Assembly (NCBI RefSeq): GCF_001611675.1
Contig: NZ_CP014766.1
Location: 496,001 to 560,000, forward strand
Direction: 5' to 3'
Origin: Pontibacter akesuensis
GTDB lineage: Bacteria > Bacteroidota > Bacteroidia > Cytophagales > Hymenobacteraceae
DNA length: 64,000 nucleotides
Part shown: positions 45,368-53,891 of the stretch, one piece after another
Layout of the letters: the number at the start of each line of letters is the position of its first letter
Position numbering within the stretch: position 1 is the stretch's first letter
Position numbers and translations under genes: made by a program
Notes under the pieces: generated by a model
Told to the model about the DNA's origin: nothing
What the model saw: only the letters and a program-made list of their open reading frames with translations
Database searches by the model: none

Positions 45368-46831
45368 CTACTTTCCAAGTTGCTGAAACATCTCCCGCAA
45401 GACCTGCTTGTCGTCAAAATCATGCTTCACACCTTTTACCTCCTGGTAAGTTTCGTGCCCCTTGCCCGCCACAAGTATGATATCGTTCGGCTCAGCCAGC
45501 ATGCAAGCAGTTTTAATTGCCTCCCGGCGATCGAGTACCGACAACGTCTTTTTAAAATCCAGTGGCTTTACGCCTTTCTGCATATCCTCTAAGATCGCCT
45601 GCGGCTCTTCGAAGCGCGGATTATCGGAGGTAAGTATAACTTTATCGCTTAGGCGGCAGGCAATATCTGCCATCAATGGACGCTTGGCTGCGTCGCGGTT
45701 GCCACCACAGCCCACCAGCGTAATCACTTTCTGGTTCGGGTTACGGATTTGCTGGATCGTATTCAGCACATTCTCCAGCGCATCAGGCGTGTGCGCATAA
45801 TCCACGATACCCGTTATAAGCGCATCCGAAACTAGGTAATCAAAGCGGCCTGCAGCTGAATCGAGGCTGGAAAGCACCGTTAGCGCTTCAATCTTGTCTT
45901 CGCCCAGCAAAACGGCCACGCCATAGGCGCCCAGCAGGTTGTAAGCGTTAAAGGCACCGATCAGTTTACACCAAATCTCCTGTCCGTCCACCTCCAGGTG
46001 CAAGCCCTGAATGGTGTTGTCGATGATTCGCGCCTTAAAGTCCACCACCTTGCGCAAGGCATAGTAATGCACAGCTGCTTTCGTGTTCTGCACCATTACC
46101 GGTCCGCGCTTGTCGTCCGCATTAATTAGGGCAAAAGCGCTTTTCGGAAGCATGTCAAAGAATGACTTCTTCGCTTTGATATACTCATCAAAACTGCCGT
46201 GGTAATCCAGGTGGTCGTGTGTGATATTAGTAAACACCCCGCCGGCAAACGTTAGACCTGCCACCCGCTGCTGCACCATCGCATGCGAGCTCACCTCCAT
46301 AAAGCAATGCGTGCAACCTGCTTTCACCATCTGCGCCAGCAGCTCATTCAGTCGCACAGCATCCGGTGTGGTGTGTGTGGAAGGAATAATTTCCTCGTCA
46401 ATCTGGTTCTGCACCGTGGAAAGCAGGCCTACATGGTAGCCCAACTCACGAAACAGCTTGTGCAGGAGCGTAACAGAAGTAGTTTTGCCATTTGTGCCGG
46501 TTACGCCCACTAACTGAAGCTTCTTGGACGGGTGCCCGTAGAAAGCCGAAGCCATCTGGCCAAGCGCCTCTCCTGAATTCTTTACCTGCACATAGGTAAT
46601 GCCCGGCTGCAGTTGCGCCGGAAGCTCTTCACATACGATCGCTACGGCCTTTGCTTCTTCGGCTTTTGGAATAAACTCATGGCCGTCTGCCTGCACGCCG
46701 CGCATCGCCACAAAAAGTACTCCCTCGCCTACCTTCCTCGAATCAAACGTAATGGACTGCACCTGCACCTCCAGGATTCCCTGGCTGCTGAGTACCTGTA
46801 CCCCTTTAAGTATATCCTGTAGCTGCTGCAT
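45368..46831 (-). CDS. murE: UDP-MurNAc-tripeptide synthetase (meso-diaminopimelate-adding)
   Basis: Adds the third stem-peptide residue. 487 residues. ATP loop VGVTGTNGKTTSVTL, NITHDHLDYHGS and VDYAHTPDALENVL are present. The DNPR signature in LTSDNPRFEEPQ indicates meso-diaminopimelate specificity rather than lysine. Its ATG overlaps the stop codon of the transpeptidase gene (TAATG). Confidence 0.95.
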   Translation of the reverse strand: MQQLQDILKGVQVLSSQGILEVQVQSITFDSRKVGEGVLFVAMRGVQADGHEFIPKAEEAKAVAIVCEELPAQLQPGITYVQVKNSGEALGQMASAFYGHPSKKLQLVGVTGTNGKTTSVTLLHKLFRELGYHVGLLSTVQNQIDEEIIPSTHTTPDAVRLNELLAQMVKAGCTHCFMEVSSHAMVQQRVAGLTFAGGVFTNITHDHLDYHGSFDEYIKAKKSFFDMLPKSAFALINADDKRGPVMVQNTKAAVHYYALRKVVDFKARIIDNTIQGLHLEVDGQEIWCKLIGAFNAYNLLGAYGVAVLLGEDKIEALTVLSSLDSAAGRFDYLVSDALITGIVDYAHTPDALENVLNTIQQIRNPNQKVITLVGCGGNRDAAKRPLMADIACRLSDKVILTSDNPRFEEPQAILEDMQKGVKPLDFKKTLSVLDRREAIKTACMLAEPNDIILVAGKGHETYQEVKGVKHDFDDKQVLREMFQQLGK

Positions 46832-48930
46832 TAGCTCAGTGTAATCGTTATCGTTTTTTCCTCGTTTATCTCAGTGCCAGGTTCCAGCGACTGCTCTTTC
46901 ACGCGTTTGCCGGCACCAGACACTTTCACCTTCAGGTGTTGGTTACCCAGGATGTACAGCGCATCGCGAAGCGTCATACCCTGTACATCAGGCACGGTGT
47001 TCTTCATCACTGGTGTAGCTTCAAAGCCCAGGGAGCGACGCAGCGGCACCACTTTCACCCACTCGTCATCCAGGTTTCCGTTTCTGGTGCTTACCCCAAT
47101 GGTGTTGCAAATTGTTCTGAGGTCGTCGAAGCTGCCTGCCTCCACCTGCGGTATACTTTCCCTGTTCGGCACCACGCGCTCGTGCATGGGCTTGTGCATG
47201 GCCAGGTCGCGTGCGTAGGCTTTATCAGCCAGTTCCTTAAACACCGGTGCTGCCACATCACCACCATACACGTTCACGCCACGCGGACTGTCGATGATCA
47301 CAATGCAGGAATATTTCGGGTTATCAGCTGGAAAGTAACCAGCAAACGAAGTGGAGTACTCCTTCACGTAGCGGCCATTTTTCACCTTTCGGGCTGTGCC
47401 TGTTTTACCGGCAATCTTATAGTCGGCGCTAAGCACGTTCTTTGCCGTACCGTTCGCCACTACACCCTCCAGCATCATGCGCAGCTTTTTCAGCGTTGCC
47501 TCCGAGCATATCTGGTCGTCCAGCACACGGGTGGAGTAGGAATGGAGTACTTCATCAGCCTTTCGGATTTCCTTTACAATTATAGGCTGGATCTTCACTC
47601 CGTTGTTTGCCACCGCATTGTAAAAAGCCAGCGTTTGCAGGGGAGACAGCTTTAGCTCGTAGCCAATGGACATGGACGTTAGCGTGGTGCCATACCAGTT
47701 CTTGTCGCGCGGGTCCTTCATGTAAGGCCGCGCCTCCCCTTCCATCTGGAAGCCGAGGGTGCTGTTCAGGCCAAACTTATTCAGGTAATCTATATATGCT
47801 TGCTGATCATTGCTGAAATGGGCCTCCATCAGTTTGGCAACACCCACATTAGATGACTTCTCAAACACCTGCTGCACCGTCAATTTGCCATAGCCGTTTA
47901 TCTTGGCATCCGTCATCACTGTATTCTTGATGCGGTAGCGGCCATCGCCGGTATCAATTGTATCCGTTAGCTTTACCTCAGGTGCGTGCTCAAACAAAGC
48001 CATCATCGAGGCGAGTTTGAACGTGGAGCCGGGCTCGGTACGTCCCTGGTTTCCTACCGCGTAGTTATAGTCCTCAATATAGCCGCCGGTGGTCTTGCCC
48101 AGGTTTGCGATCGCTTTGATCTCGCCTGTTTTGACCTCCATCAATATCACGCAACCATACTCGGCATTCGTTCTCTCCAGCGCCTTATAAAGGGCATTCT
48201 CTGCCACGTCCTGCAGGTTGATGTCCAGGGTGGTTTTGATGTCATAGCCGTGCTGCGGTTTCACCTCGGTGCCGTCGTAGATCGGTTTGCTGCCGCCCGC
48301 AATGCGCTCAAACAAGGCCTCACCGTCTGCGCCTGTTAAATCACCGTTAAAGCTAAACTCCAAACCAGCACCATTTTTATCTTCGTTGATAAAGCCGATC
48401 GTACGGTCGGCCAGCAGGCCGAACGGCTTGAAGCGCTTCTCTACTTTCTCGAAAATTACACCGCCTTTGTTCTTTCCGTCGCGGAACACGGGCCACTTGG
48501 CCATCAGTTTCTTGTCCTGGTAGTTGATCTGGCGGCTGTTTAGCCTGATGTACCTTCTGCCGGCATGGCGGGCGTTCTTAATCTTGCGGCGGTAATAGTC
48601 CTCTGACCTGTCGCCGTAGAATTGCGCAAGCAACATAGCCAGCGAGTCAACGCCGTTGTTAAACACTTCTGCCTTTGCCACAGTGGGATCAAATGCGACA
48701 CGGTAAAAAGGCAGGGAGGTAGCCAGAATGCTACCGTTGTCGGAAAAGATATTGCCGCGCGTGGCGTGCACCGGCTTGTAGAAAATGCGGCGCTCTTTGG
48801 AGATGCTCTTCCACTTTTCGCCATCCAGGTACTGAATCGCGATAACTTTATACACGATGGCACACGCAAAAAGGCATACCAACAGGAATGCCAAACGAAC
48901 GCGGACAACTATGGATTTCTTAATATTCAT
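46831..48930 (-). CDS. ftsI: Septal penicillin-binding protein (FtsI/SpoVD type) with PASTA domain
   Basis: Class B PBP, the D,D-transpeptidase that cross-links septal peptidoglycan. 699 residues from ATG 48930 (MNIKKSIVVRVRL); an ATG 12 bp upstream is also in frame. One N-terminal membrane segment, a PBP dimerisation domain, and a transpeptidase domain with SxxK in EPGSTFKLASM, SSN in EKSSNVGVAK and KTG in IAGKTGTARK. A single C-terminal PASTA domain (VPDVQGMTLRDALYILG) is present, a Gram-positive-like trait found also in Bacteroidota. Confidence 0.95.
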   Translation of the reverse strand: MNIKKSIVVRVRLAFLLVCLFACAIVYKVIAIQYLDGEKWKSISKERRIFYKPVHATRGNIFSDNGSILATSLPFYRVAFDPTVAKAEVFNNGVDSLAMLLAQFYGDRSEDYYRRKIKNARHAGRRYIRLNSRQINYQDKKLMAKWPVFRDGKNKGGVIFEKVEKRFKPFGLLADRTIGFINEDKNGAGLEFSFNGDLTGADGEALFERIAGGSKPIYDGTEVKPQHGYDIKTTLDINLQDVAENALYKALERTNAEYGCVILMEVKTGEIKAIANLGKTTGGYIEDYNYAVGNQGRTEPGSTFKLASMMALFEHAPEVKLTDTIDTGDGRYRIKNTVMTDAKINGYGKLTVQQVFEKSSNVGVAKLMEAHFSNDQQAYIDYLNKFGLNSTLGFQMEGEARPYMKDPRDKNWYGTTLTSMSIGYELKLSPLQTLAFYNAVANNGVKIQPIIVKEIRKADEVLHSYSTRVLDDQICSEATLKKLRMMLEGVVANGTAKNVLSADYKIAGKTGTARKVKNGRYVKEYSTSFAGYFPADNPKYSCIVIIDSPRGVNVYGGDVAAPVFKELADKAYARDLAMHKPMHERVVPNRESIPQVEAGSFDDLRTICNTIGVSTRNGNLDDEWVKVVPLRRSLGFEATPVMKNTVPDVQGMTLRDALYILGNQHLKVKVSGAGKRVKEQSLEPGTEINEEKTITITLS

Positions 48931-49351
48931 CTGGAGACACAATCACTTGGTAAGGTGGTGTTGAGCTTTCTTCCAGGCCAAGCGGCGCCACGTTGCGCGC
49001 CACCTCCGACTGTTTACTAGCCTCCATATAATCAGACTTGAGCGTAGAATAGTCGGCCCGCAGGTCTTCCACCTCCACTTTTACTTTATCGATCTTGCGA
49101 ATGGTTTTCTCGGCGAAGTGCGTGTTGCCGATGTAGAAAAGCGTAATGCCCGTCAGAAAGAGGATGCGCGGCATAAAACGCAGCGGCACACCTTCCTCAA
49201 ACAAGGCATCGACATTTGTATACTTGTCCAGCAGTGCGAAAAGACTGAACCCTCTTTTCTTTTTCTGCGGCTCCTGTACCACCTCTGGCTTCACCCGCTC
49301 CGCATTAAATCGGGGCGAGTCTGATTTCTTCACCAATACATTTGAAGCCAT
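48920..49351 (-). CDS. ftsL: FtsL-like cell division protein
   Basis: 143-residue bitopic protein between rsmH and ftsI, the usual place for ftsL. A basic cytoplasmic N-terminus (PQKKKRGFSLF), one membrane segment (MPRILFLTGITLFYIGNTHF) and a periplasmic coiled coil (IRKIDKVKVEVEDLRADYSTLKSDYM) give the FtsL topology. The start is ATG 49351; an upstream TTG would add two residues. Primary sequence similarity across phyla is low, so the assignment rests on topology and synteny. Its end overlaps ftsI. Confidence 0.85.
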   Translation of the reverse strand: MASNVLVKKSDSPRFNAERVKPEVVQEPQKKKRGFSLFALLDKYTNVDALFEEGVPLRFMPRILFLTGITLFYIGNTHFAEKTIRKIDKVKVEVEDLRADYSTLKSDYMEASKQSEVARNVAPLGLEESSTPPYQVIVSPDEY

Positions 49352-49388
49352 ACTCAATTTCCTTTAGCTAGTAATTCATTTTACTTTT

Positions 49389-50300
49389 CTACCCTTCGTC
49401 CCTCTTCTCAGCTACCCTTAGTTTGGCACTTCTGGAGCGGCTGTTCTGCAGCAGCTCCTGCTCTGGCGGCGTGATCGGCTTGCGATGCACGGCCTCCAGC
49501 GGTTTTATCTCGTTTCCGAAAAGGTCTTTTTCCACCTCCCCGAAAAATCTGCCTTTGGCAATGTAGTTCTTCACCAACCTGTCTTCCAGCGAGTGGTAAG
49601 AGATCACCGAGAGCCTTCCACCCGGCTTCAGCACTTGCGTTGCCTGCTCCAGCATCTCCTCCAGGGCCTTCATTTCGTCGTTCACTTCTATGCGCAGCGC
49701 CTGAAACACCTGCGCCAGGTACTTATTCTCTTTCCCCTTCGGTGTGCAGGAACTGATGGCCTGCTTAAAGTCACTTATTGTCTGCAGCGACTGCCTGTTG
49801 CGTTTCTCCACCACGGTGCGGGCCAGTGTTTTAGCGTTTTTCACCTCCCCGTAAATGCCGAAGATGCGGTGCAGCTGCTCCTCCGAGTAAGTCTCCAGCA
49901 CCTCACTTGCCGTGATACCTGCTTCAAAGTCCATCCGCATGTCCAGAGGACCATCAAAGCGGGTCGAAAAACCCCGCTCCGGCACATCGAACTGATGCGA
50001 TGAAACACCCAGGTCAGCCAGCAAGCCATCCACCTGCTTTACCCCGTACAGGCGCAGGTACTTTTTAAGGTCGCGGAAGTTGGCGCGCACAAACTGAAAG
50101 GTTGGCCCCTCCAGCTTCTTCGACTGCTCTTCTGCATCCTTGTCCTGGTCAAAACTATAAAGCTTACCCGTTGTAAGCTTCTGCAGGATGTGCAATGAGT
50201 GGCCCCCGCCACCAAACGTCACATCCACGTATATTCCGTCCGGCTTAATAGCCAACGCTTCTACCGACTCCTCCAGTAATACCGGGCGATGATACTCCAT
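49389..50300 (-). CDS. rsmH: 16S rRNA (cytosine(1402)-N(4))-methyltransferase
   Basis: SAM-dependent methyltransferase acting on C1402 of 16S rRNA. 303 residues, the usual length. VTFGGGGHSLHIL (SAM loop), GLLADLGVSSHQFD, ERGFSTRFDGPLDMRMD and the C-terminal ISYHSLEDRLVK are diagnostic. Its ATG overlaps the mraZ stop by one base. Confidence 0.96.
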   Translation of the reverse strand: MEYHRPVLLEESVEALAIKPDGIYVDVTFGGGGHSLHILQKLTTGKLYSFDQDKDAEEQSKKLEGPTFQFVRANFRDLKKYLRLYGVKQVDGLLADLGVSSHQFDVPERGFSTRFDGPLDMRMDFEAGITASEVLETYSEEQLHRIFGIYGEVKNAKTLARTVVEKRNRQSLQTISDFKQAISSCTPKGKENKYLAQVFQALRIEVNDEMKALEEMLEQATQVLKPGGRLSVISYHSLEDRLVKNYIAKGRFFGEVEKDLFGNEIKPLEAVHRKPITPPEQELLQNSRSRSAKLRVAEKRDEG

Positions 50301-50767
50301 TACACAAGCGGCTCCTCGGCCGGTTTATCACCCAAAAACTTTTGGGCAAGCTGTGAGAAATTCTGCTGGTCTTTGATCAGGAATTCCTCGTAACTATCAG
50401 GATTCCAGATCTCCACGCGGTTACCAAGCCCCACCACAATCGCTTCCTTCTCCAGGTTGGCAAACCTACCCATAGACTTCGGAACGATGAAACGACCAGC
50501 ACCATCCAACTCAATCTCGGTGTTGCCCCGAAAGAAGTTCCGCTGAAAATGACGGTACTCCTCGTTGAATTCGTTCAGGCCGGCCACCTTGTCGTAAATC
50601 ACTTTCCATTCTGCCTTTGGGTACAAAACCAGGCAAGGTTCAAACCCTCTCATCAGCACCACATGATTGCCCGACGCCTCCGGCAGATTGGCTTTTATCT
50701 TTGCAGGTAAAACCAACCTTCCTTTCGGATCGATCTTGCATTCATACTCGCCAGAGAGAAAGTTCAT
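50300..50767 (-). CDS. mraZ: Transcriptional regulator MraZ
   Basis: First gene of the dcw cluster, a 155-residue AbrB-like DNA-binding protein that represses its own operon in bacteria where this has been studied. Two half-repeats carry the DxxGR signatures IDPKGRLVLP and LDGAGRFIVP. I chose ATG 50767 (MNFLSGEYECKIDPKGR); the frame is open further upstream, but the extra 23 residues have no family support and would overlap the promoter. A promoter and three AAAGTGG-type boxes lie directly upstream. Confidence 0.95.
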   Translation of the reverse strand: MNFLSGEYECKIDPKGRLVLPAKIKANLPEASGNHVVLMRGFEPCLVLYPKAEWKVIYDKVAGLNEFNEEYRHFQRNFFRGNTEIELDGAGRFIVPKSMGRFANLEKEAIVVGLGNRVEIWNPDSYEEFLIKDQQNFSQLAQKFLGDKPAEEPLV

Positions 50768-50806
50768 AGGCAGCCAGGGTTTAGCCCATATAGACTTAGG
50801 ACTATA

Positions 50807-50836
50807 CAAATGTAGCGATTCAGCAAAACTACACAA
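50807..50836 (-). promoter_or_regulatory. Promoter of the dcw cluster (mraZ)
   Basis: On the minus strand TTG (50836-50834) and TACATTTG (50814-50807) are separated by 19 nt, a full Bacteroidota-type promoter, about 40 bp before the mraZ ATG. Confidence 0.65.
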
Positions 50837-50863
50837 CCACTATCTACCACTTTTTACCACTTT
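50837..50863 (-). promoter_or_regulatory. MraZ-box array upstream of mraZ
   Basis: Three AAAGTGG-like heptamers read on the minus strand (AAAGTGG, AAAGTGG, ATAGTGG) at an exact 10-bp period, directly upstream of the mraZ -33 element. MraZ is known to bind short GTG(G)-containing repeats at helical-turn spacing, so these are predicted autorepression sites. Confidence 0.7.
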
Positions 50864-50909
50864 GTGGATAAATTATGGTAATCCACACCACTTATCCACA
50901 TTATCCACA
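50863..50909. promoter_or_regulatory. DnaA-box cluster
   Basis: Three perfect consensus DnaA boxes in 47 bp: TGTGGATAA at 50863-50871 (minus orientation), and TTATCCACA at 50892-50900 and 50901-50909 (plus orientation, directly adjacent). TAATCCACA at 50879-50887 is one mismatch away. It could be a replication origin or a DnaA-responsive regulatory region. Confidence 0.65.
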
Positions 50910-50974
50910 CCACCTCCCCTTTATTTTGGGTATAACTTTATTTGCAGCAGACGCTGCTTTTAGCTAAAATACGA

Positions 50975-51064
50975 GCACATACTAAATTAACTTATTGATT
51001 ACCAATAGATTATTTATTAAGTATAGTAAAATTACTATTTTATATAGCTATTACACTTAATCCT
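50975..51064. other. AT-rich tract next to the DnaA boxes
   Basis: About 90 bp of very AT-rich DNA between the DnaA boxes and the second AAAGTGG array, with no gene. If the region is an origin, this would be the candidate unwinding element. Confidence 0.4.
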
Positions 51065-51078
51065 GAAATGCATCTGTA

Positions 51079-51125
51079 AAAGTGGGGGAAAGTGGCATAG
51101 ATTTACCACGGGTGGAGCAAAGTGG
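51079..51125 (+). promoter_or_regulatory. Second AAAGTGG array, plus orientation
   Basis: AAAGTGG at 51079, 51089 and 51119 and CGGGTGG at 51109, all in one 10-bp register (the 51099 slot is empty). It has the same unit and period as the array in front of mraZ but the opposite orientation, and ends 13 bp before the -7 element of the divergent operon. Confidence 0.6.
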
Positions 51126-51137
51126 TAGAAGATTTCG

Positions 51138-51145
51138 TATATTTG
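51138..51145 (+). promoter_or_regulatory. -7 element of the divergent metal-handling operon
   Basis: TATATTTG, exact TAnnTTTG. The predicted transcription start falls at or within a few bases of the GTG start codon at 51150, suggesting a leaderless mRNA or a later start. The -33 region is occupied by the AAAGTGG array and lacks a TTG. Confidence 0.5.
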
Positions 51146-51149
51146 CAGT

Positions 51150-51542
51150 GTGAGATACACCCACAGACATATCGCTGTTTTACTCCTTGCTTTCAGTGTA
51201 TTGCTGGGCTCGGTGGGTGTTGCGCTCAGTGAAACAATCTGCCGTATGGCTGGCACGGATACTCGTATCGCAGCCAGTGCAGATGCGTGCTGCAGCAAGC
51301 CAAGGCAAGCCGAGGAAAAAGACAGCTGCTGCGAAAAGGAAGTGTCGTATGACAAACTGGAGCCTGTGGCAGCCCAGAAACAGCATACCCTGCTGGTGCC
51401 GGTGTTTTTCCTGACTCCTTTAAAGCCGCTGCTACCACAGCAGATAATCGCCGCCGAAGCCAAAGTTTATACTTATACCGACTCTTCTCCGCCGCTCCAC
51501 GGCCGAAATTTGCTGCACCGTATCCAGGTGCTGATTGTCTGA
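51150..51542 (+). CDS. HYC_CC_PP-type small Cys-rich exported protein
   Basis: 130-residue protein with an N-terminal hydrophobic segment (residues 9-26), then Cys31, a CC pair at 47-48, a second CC pair at 60-61 (DSCCEKE), and a PP pair at 114-115 (SSPPLHGR). This pattern matches the small Bacteroidota family called HYC_CC_PP, which has no established biochemical function. The start is GTG. It is the first gene of a + strand set with a TonB-dependent receptor and an HMA-domain protein, so a metal-related role is inferred. Confidence 0.75.
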   Translation: MRYTHRHIAVLLLAFSVLLGSVGVALSETICRMAGTDTRIAASADACCSKPRQAEEKDSCCEKEVSYDKLEPVAAQKQHTLLVPVFFLTPLKPLLPQQIIAAEAKVYTYTDSSPPLHGRNLLHRIQVLIV

Positions 51543-51623
51543 TCCTGCCATTTATTCTGTATAGCGCTAAAATTCAGTTAGCGTTGTGAATCAATTCCAG
51601 CAGTATTCAACAATCAACATAAC

Positions 51624-53849
51624 ATGTCTATCATACAAAAAGGTAAATTCTGGCACCTGACTTTGGCCCTGCTTGCCATACTTAGCCTGCCTTCCCAAGC
51701 CACAGCTCAGCGCCTGCAGGGCAAGGTGGTCGATAAAAACAACACTTCCCAGCCACTTATAGGTGCGAACGTAGTATGGCTGGGCACCGACAAAGGCACT
51801 GCTACAGACGCCTCCGGCAGTTTCTCCCTGGCACTGGCTGATGCCGTGTCTCCTACTATTGTGGTGACATACATTGGCTATACCCCTGACACGATAGCCG
51901 TGCAGGGCAAGAGCACCGTTACTGTGGCACTTGGTTCGGCCAGCGGCCTGAAGGAAGTGGTGGTAGAGGGCCAGGTGGAGCGGCATTCCGCGCTAACATC
52001 TACCCAGACGGAAATCATTACTGTTCGGGACCTGGAGAAATCAGCCTGCTGCAACCTGGCGGAGAGCTTTGAGACGAACGCCTCTGTGGAAGTTTCTACC
52101 ACCGATGCCGTTTCCGGTGCCAAGCAGATACAGATGCTGGGGCTGGACGGTGCTTATACTTTACTCACTACGGACAACGTGCCGGCGTTGCGCGGCCTCG
52201 CCACGCCTTACCGCCTAAATTACCTTTCGGGCACCTTCATCGGCTCTATTGACATCATTAAGGGAATGGGCTCGGTGCTGAACGGCTATGAGTCTATCTC
52301 GGGGCAGGTGAACGTGAGCCTGCGGGACCCCGCCAAAACCGAGCGCCTGTACCTGAACCTGTATGGCAACCACCTGGGCCGGTACGACGCTAACCTGAAC
52401 CTATCCACCAACCTAGGCAGCAAGTGGAGCACATTGCTGATGCTGCACACCGACCAGCTGCACCACCGCGTGGACCGTAACAACGACGGGTTCATGGACC
52501 TGGCGGTAGGCTCGCAGTATAACGTATACAACAAGTGGAAATATGAGCACGGCGACTGGGTATCGGAGTTCGGAATTAATGCCTTGACCGAGGAGAAAAT
52601 AGGTGGTCAGTTAAAGTATAGCGAAAACCAATCTATCGCGGCGCAGCCATACTACGGCACCGAGTCGGATGTTGACAGGCTGTCTGGTTTTAACAAGACT
52701 TCCTACACTTTCCCGGGCAAGCCTTACCAGAGTATAGGGCTCATCACGTCGGCCACACACCATGCGTTTACCTCGCAGTATGGCTGGCGCGCCTATAACG
52801 GGGAGCAGAACAGTGCCAATGCTCGGCTGATTTTCCAGTCCATTATTGGGGACACCCGCCACACGTATAAAACTGGGCTCAGCTATACATTAGAGGATTA
52901 TTCCGAGAGCCTGTCCGATTCTGCCTTCAGCAGAACGGAGCGCATACCGGGTGCCTTTGCAGAGTATATATACAACAATGCCGCCGACTTAACAGTGGTG
53001 GCAGGCGCCCGTGTGGATTACCACAACCTTTATGGCACCGTCTTCACGCCAAGGCTTAACATCAAGTATGATTTCTCCCCCACCTCCATTGCCCGTATCG
53101 CGGCAGGCCGTGGCTTTCGAGTGGCGAATCCCATTGCAGAGAACACCGCTGCCTTGGTGAGCTCCCGCCGCATACGTGTGGAAGAGGCGCTAGACCCGGA
53201 GGAGGCCTGGAGCGTTGGCGGGTCGTTTACGCACTACTTCAAACTGGCCAACCGCCCCGGCTCTTTTGTAACGGATTTTTACCATACCAGCTTCACAAAC
53301 CAGGTGGTGACGGACATGTACAGTTCCCCGGGGCAGGTCCTTTTTTACAACCTGAAAGGCCGCTCGTTCTCCAACAGCTTTCAGGCGGAGGTGCAGTATG
53401 AGATTCTGCGGGGCTTTGATGCCAAGGCGGCTTACAAGTACTACGATGTAAGGACCAGCTACAAAGGCGACCTGCTGCAGAAACCGATGATCCCGGAGCA
53501 CCGCTTTTTTGTGAACCTAGGCTTTGCTACACCTTTTGATAAATGGCGCGCTGACCTGACCACCCAGTTCTTTGGCCTGATGCCACTGGCCACGCTGGAG
53601 CATCAACCGGCGCCGACAGAAATGCAGGAGCGCACCTCTGACCGCTTTATGACGGTGAACTCACAGGTGACGCGGGCGTTTAAGCGTTGGGATGTGTACC
53701 TTGGCGTGGAGAATCTGCTAAATTATCGCCAGCCTAACCCAATTATCGGTGCGGATGAGCCTTTTGGCAACAATTTTGATGCTAGCATGGTATGGGGTCC
53801 GATTACGGGCCGCACGGTGTATGCCGGCCTTCGTTACAGAATTGATTAA
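51624..53849 (+). CDS. TonB-dependent outer membrane receptor, probable metal uptake
   Basis: 741-residue outer-membrane receptor. Signal peptide (residues 1-28, ending ATAQ), then a carboxypeptidase-regulatory-like beta domain (LQGKVVDKNNTSQPLIGANVVWLGT), a plug domain (GLDGAYTLLTTDNVPALRGLATPYRLNY, GSVLNGYESISGQVNV) and a C-terminal barrel ending TGRTVYAGLRYRID. An unusual vicinal Cys pair occurs in the plug (EKSACCNLAESFETN). There is no SusD partner, so this is not a polysaccharide locus. Neighbours rich in Cys and an HMA protein suggest copper or another soft metal as substrate; this is inference. Confidence 0.87.
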   Translation: MSIIQKGKFWHLTLALLAILSLPSQATAQRLQGKVVDKNNTSQPLIGANVVWLGTDKGTATDASGSFSLALADAVSPTIVVTYIGYTPDTIAVQGKSTVTVALGSASGLKEVVVEGQVERHSALTSTQTEIITVRDLEKSACCNLAESFETNASVEVSTTDAVSGAKQIQMLGLDGAYTLLTTDNVPALRGLATPYRLNYLSGTFIGSIDIIKGMGSVLNGYESISGQVNVSLRDPAKTERLYLNLYGNHLGRYDANLNLSTNLGSKWSTLLMLHTDQLHHRVDRNNDGFMDLAVGSQYNVYNKWKYEHGDWVSEFGINALTEEKIGGQLKYSENQSIAAQPYYGTESDVDRLSGFNKTSYTFPGKPYQSIGLITSATHHAFTSQYGWRAYNGEQNSANARLIFQSIIGDTRHTYKTGLSYTLEDYSESLSDSAFSRTERIPGAFAEYIYNNAADLTVVAGARVDYHNLYGTVFTPRLNIKYDFSPTSIARIAAGRGFRVANPIAENTAALVSSRRIRVEEALDPEEAWSVGGSFTHYFKLANRPGSFVTDFYHTSFTNQVVTDMYSSPGQVLFYNLKGRSFSNSFQAEVQYEILRGFDAKAAYKYYDVRTSYKGDLLQKPMIPEHRFFVNLGFATPFDKWRADLTTQFFGLMPLATLEHQPAPTEMQERTSDRFMTVNSQVTRAFKRWDVYLGVENLLNYRQPNPIIGADEPFGNNFDASMVWGPITGRTVYAGLRYRID

Positions 53850-53891
53850 TCAATAATATTTAGAAAATATCATCCTCTTAAACACAGAAAA

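Noticed and set aside
51565-51583. CGCTAA/TTAGCG hairpin between the HYC_CC_PP and TonB genes
   Set aside because: Six-bp stem without T-tract is too weak to call a terminator; the genes are treated as one operon.
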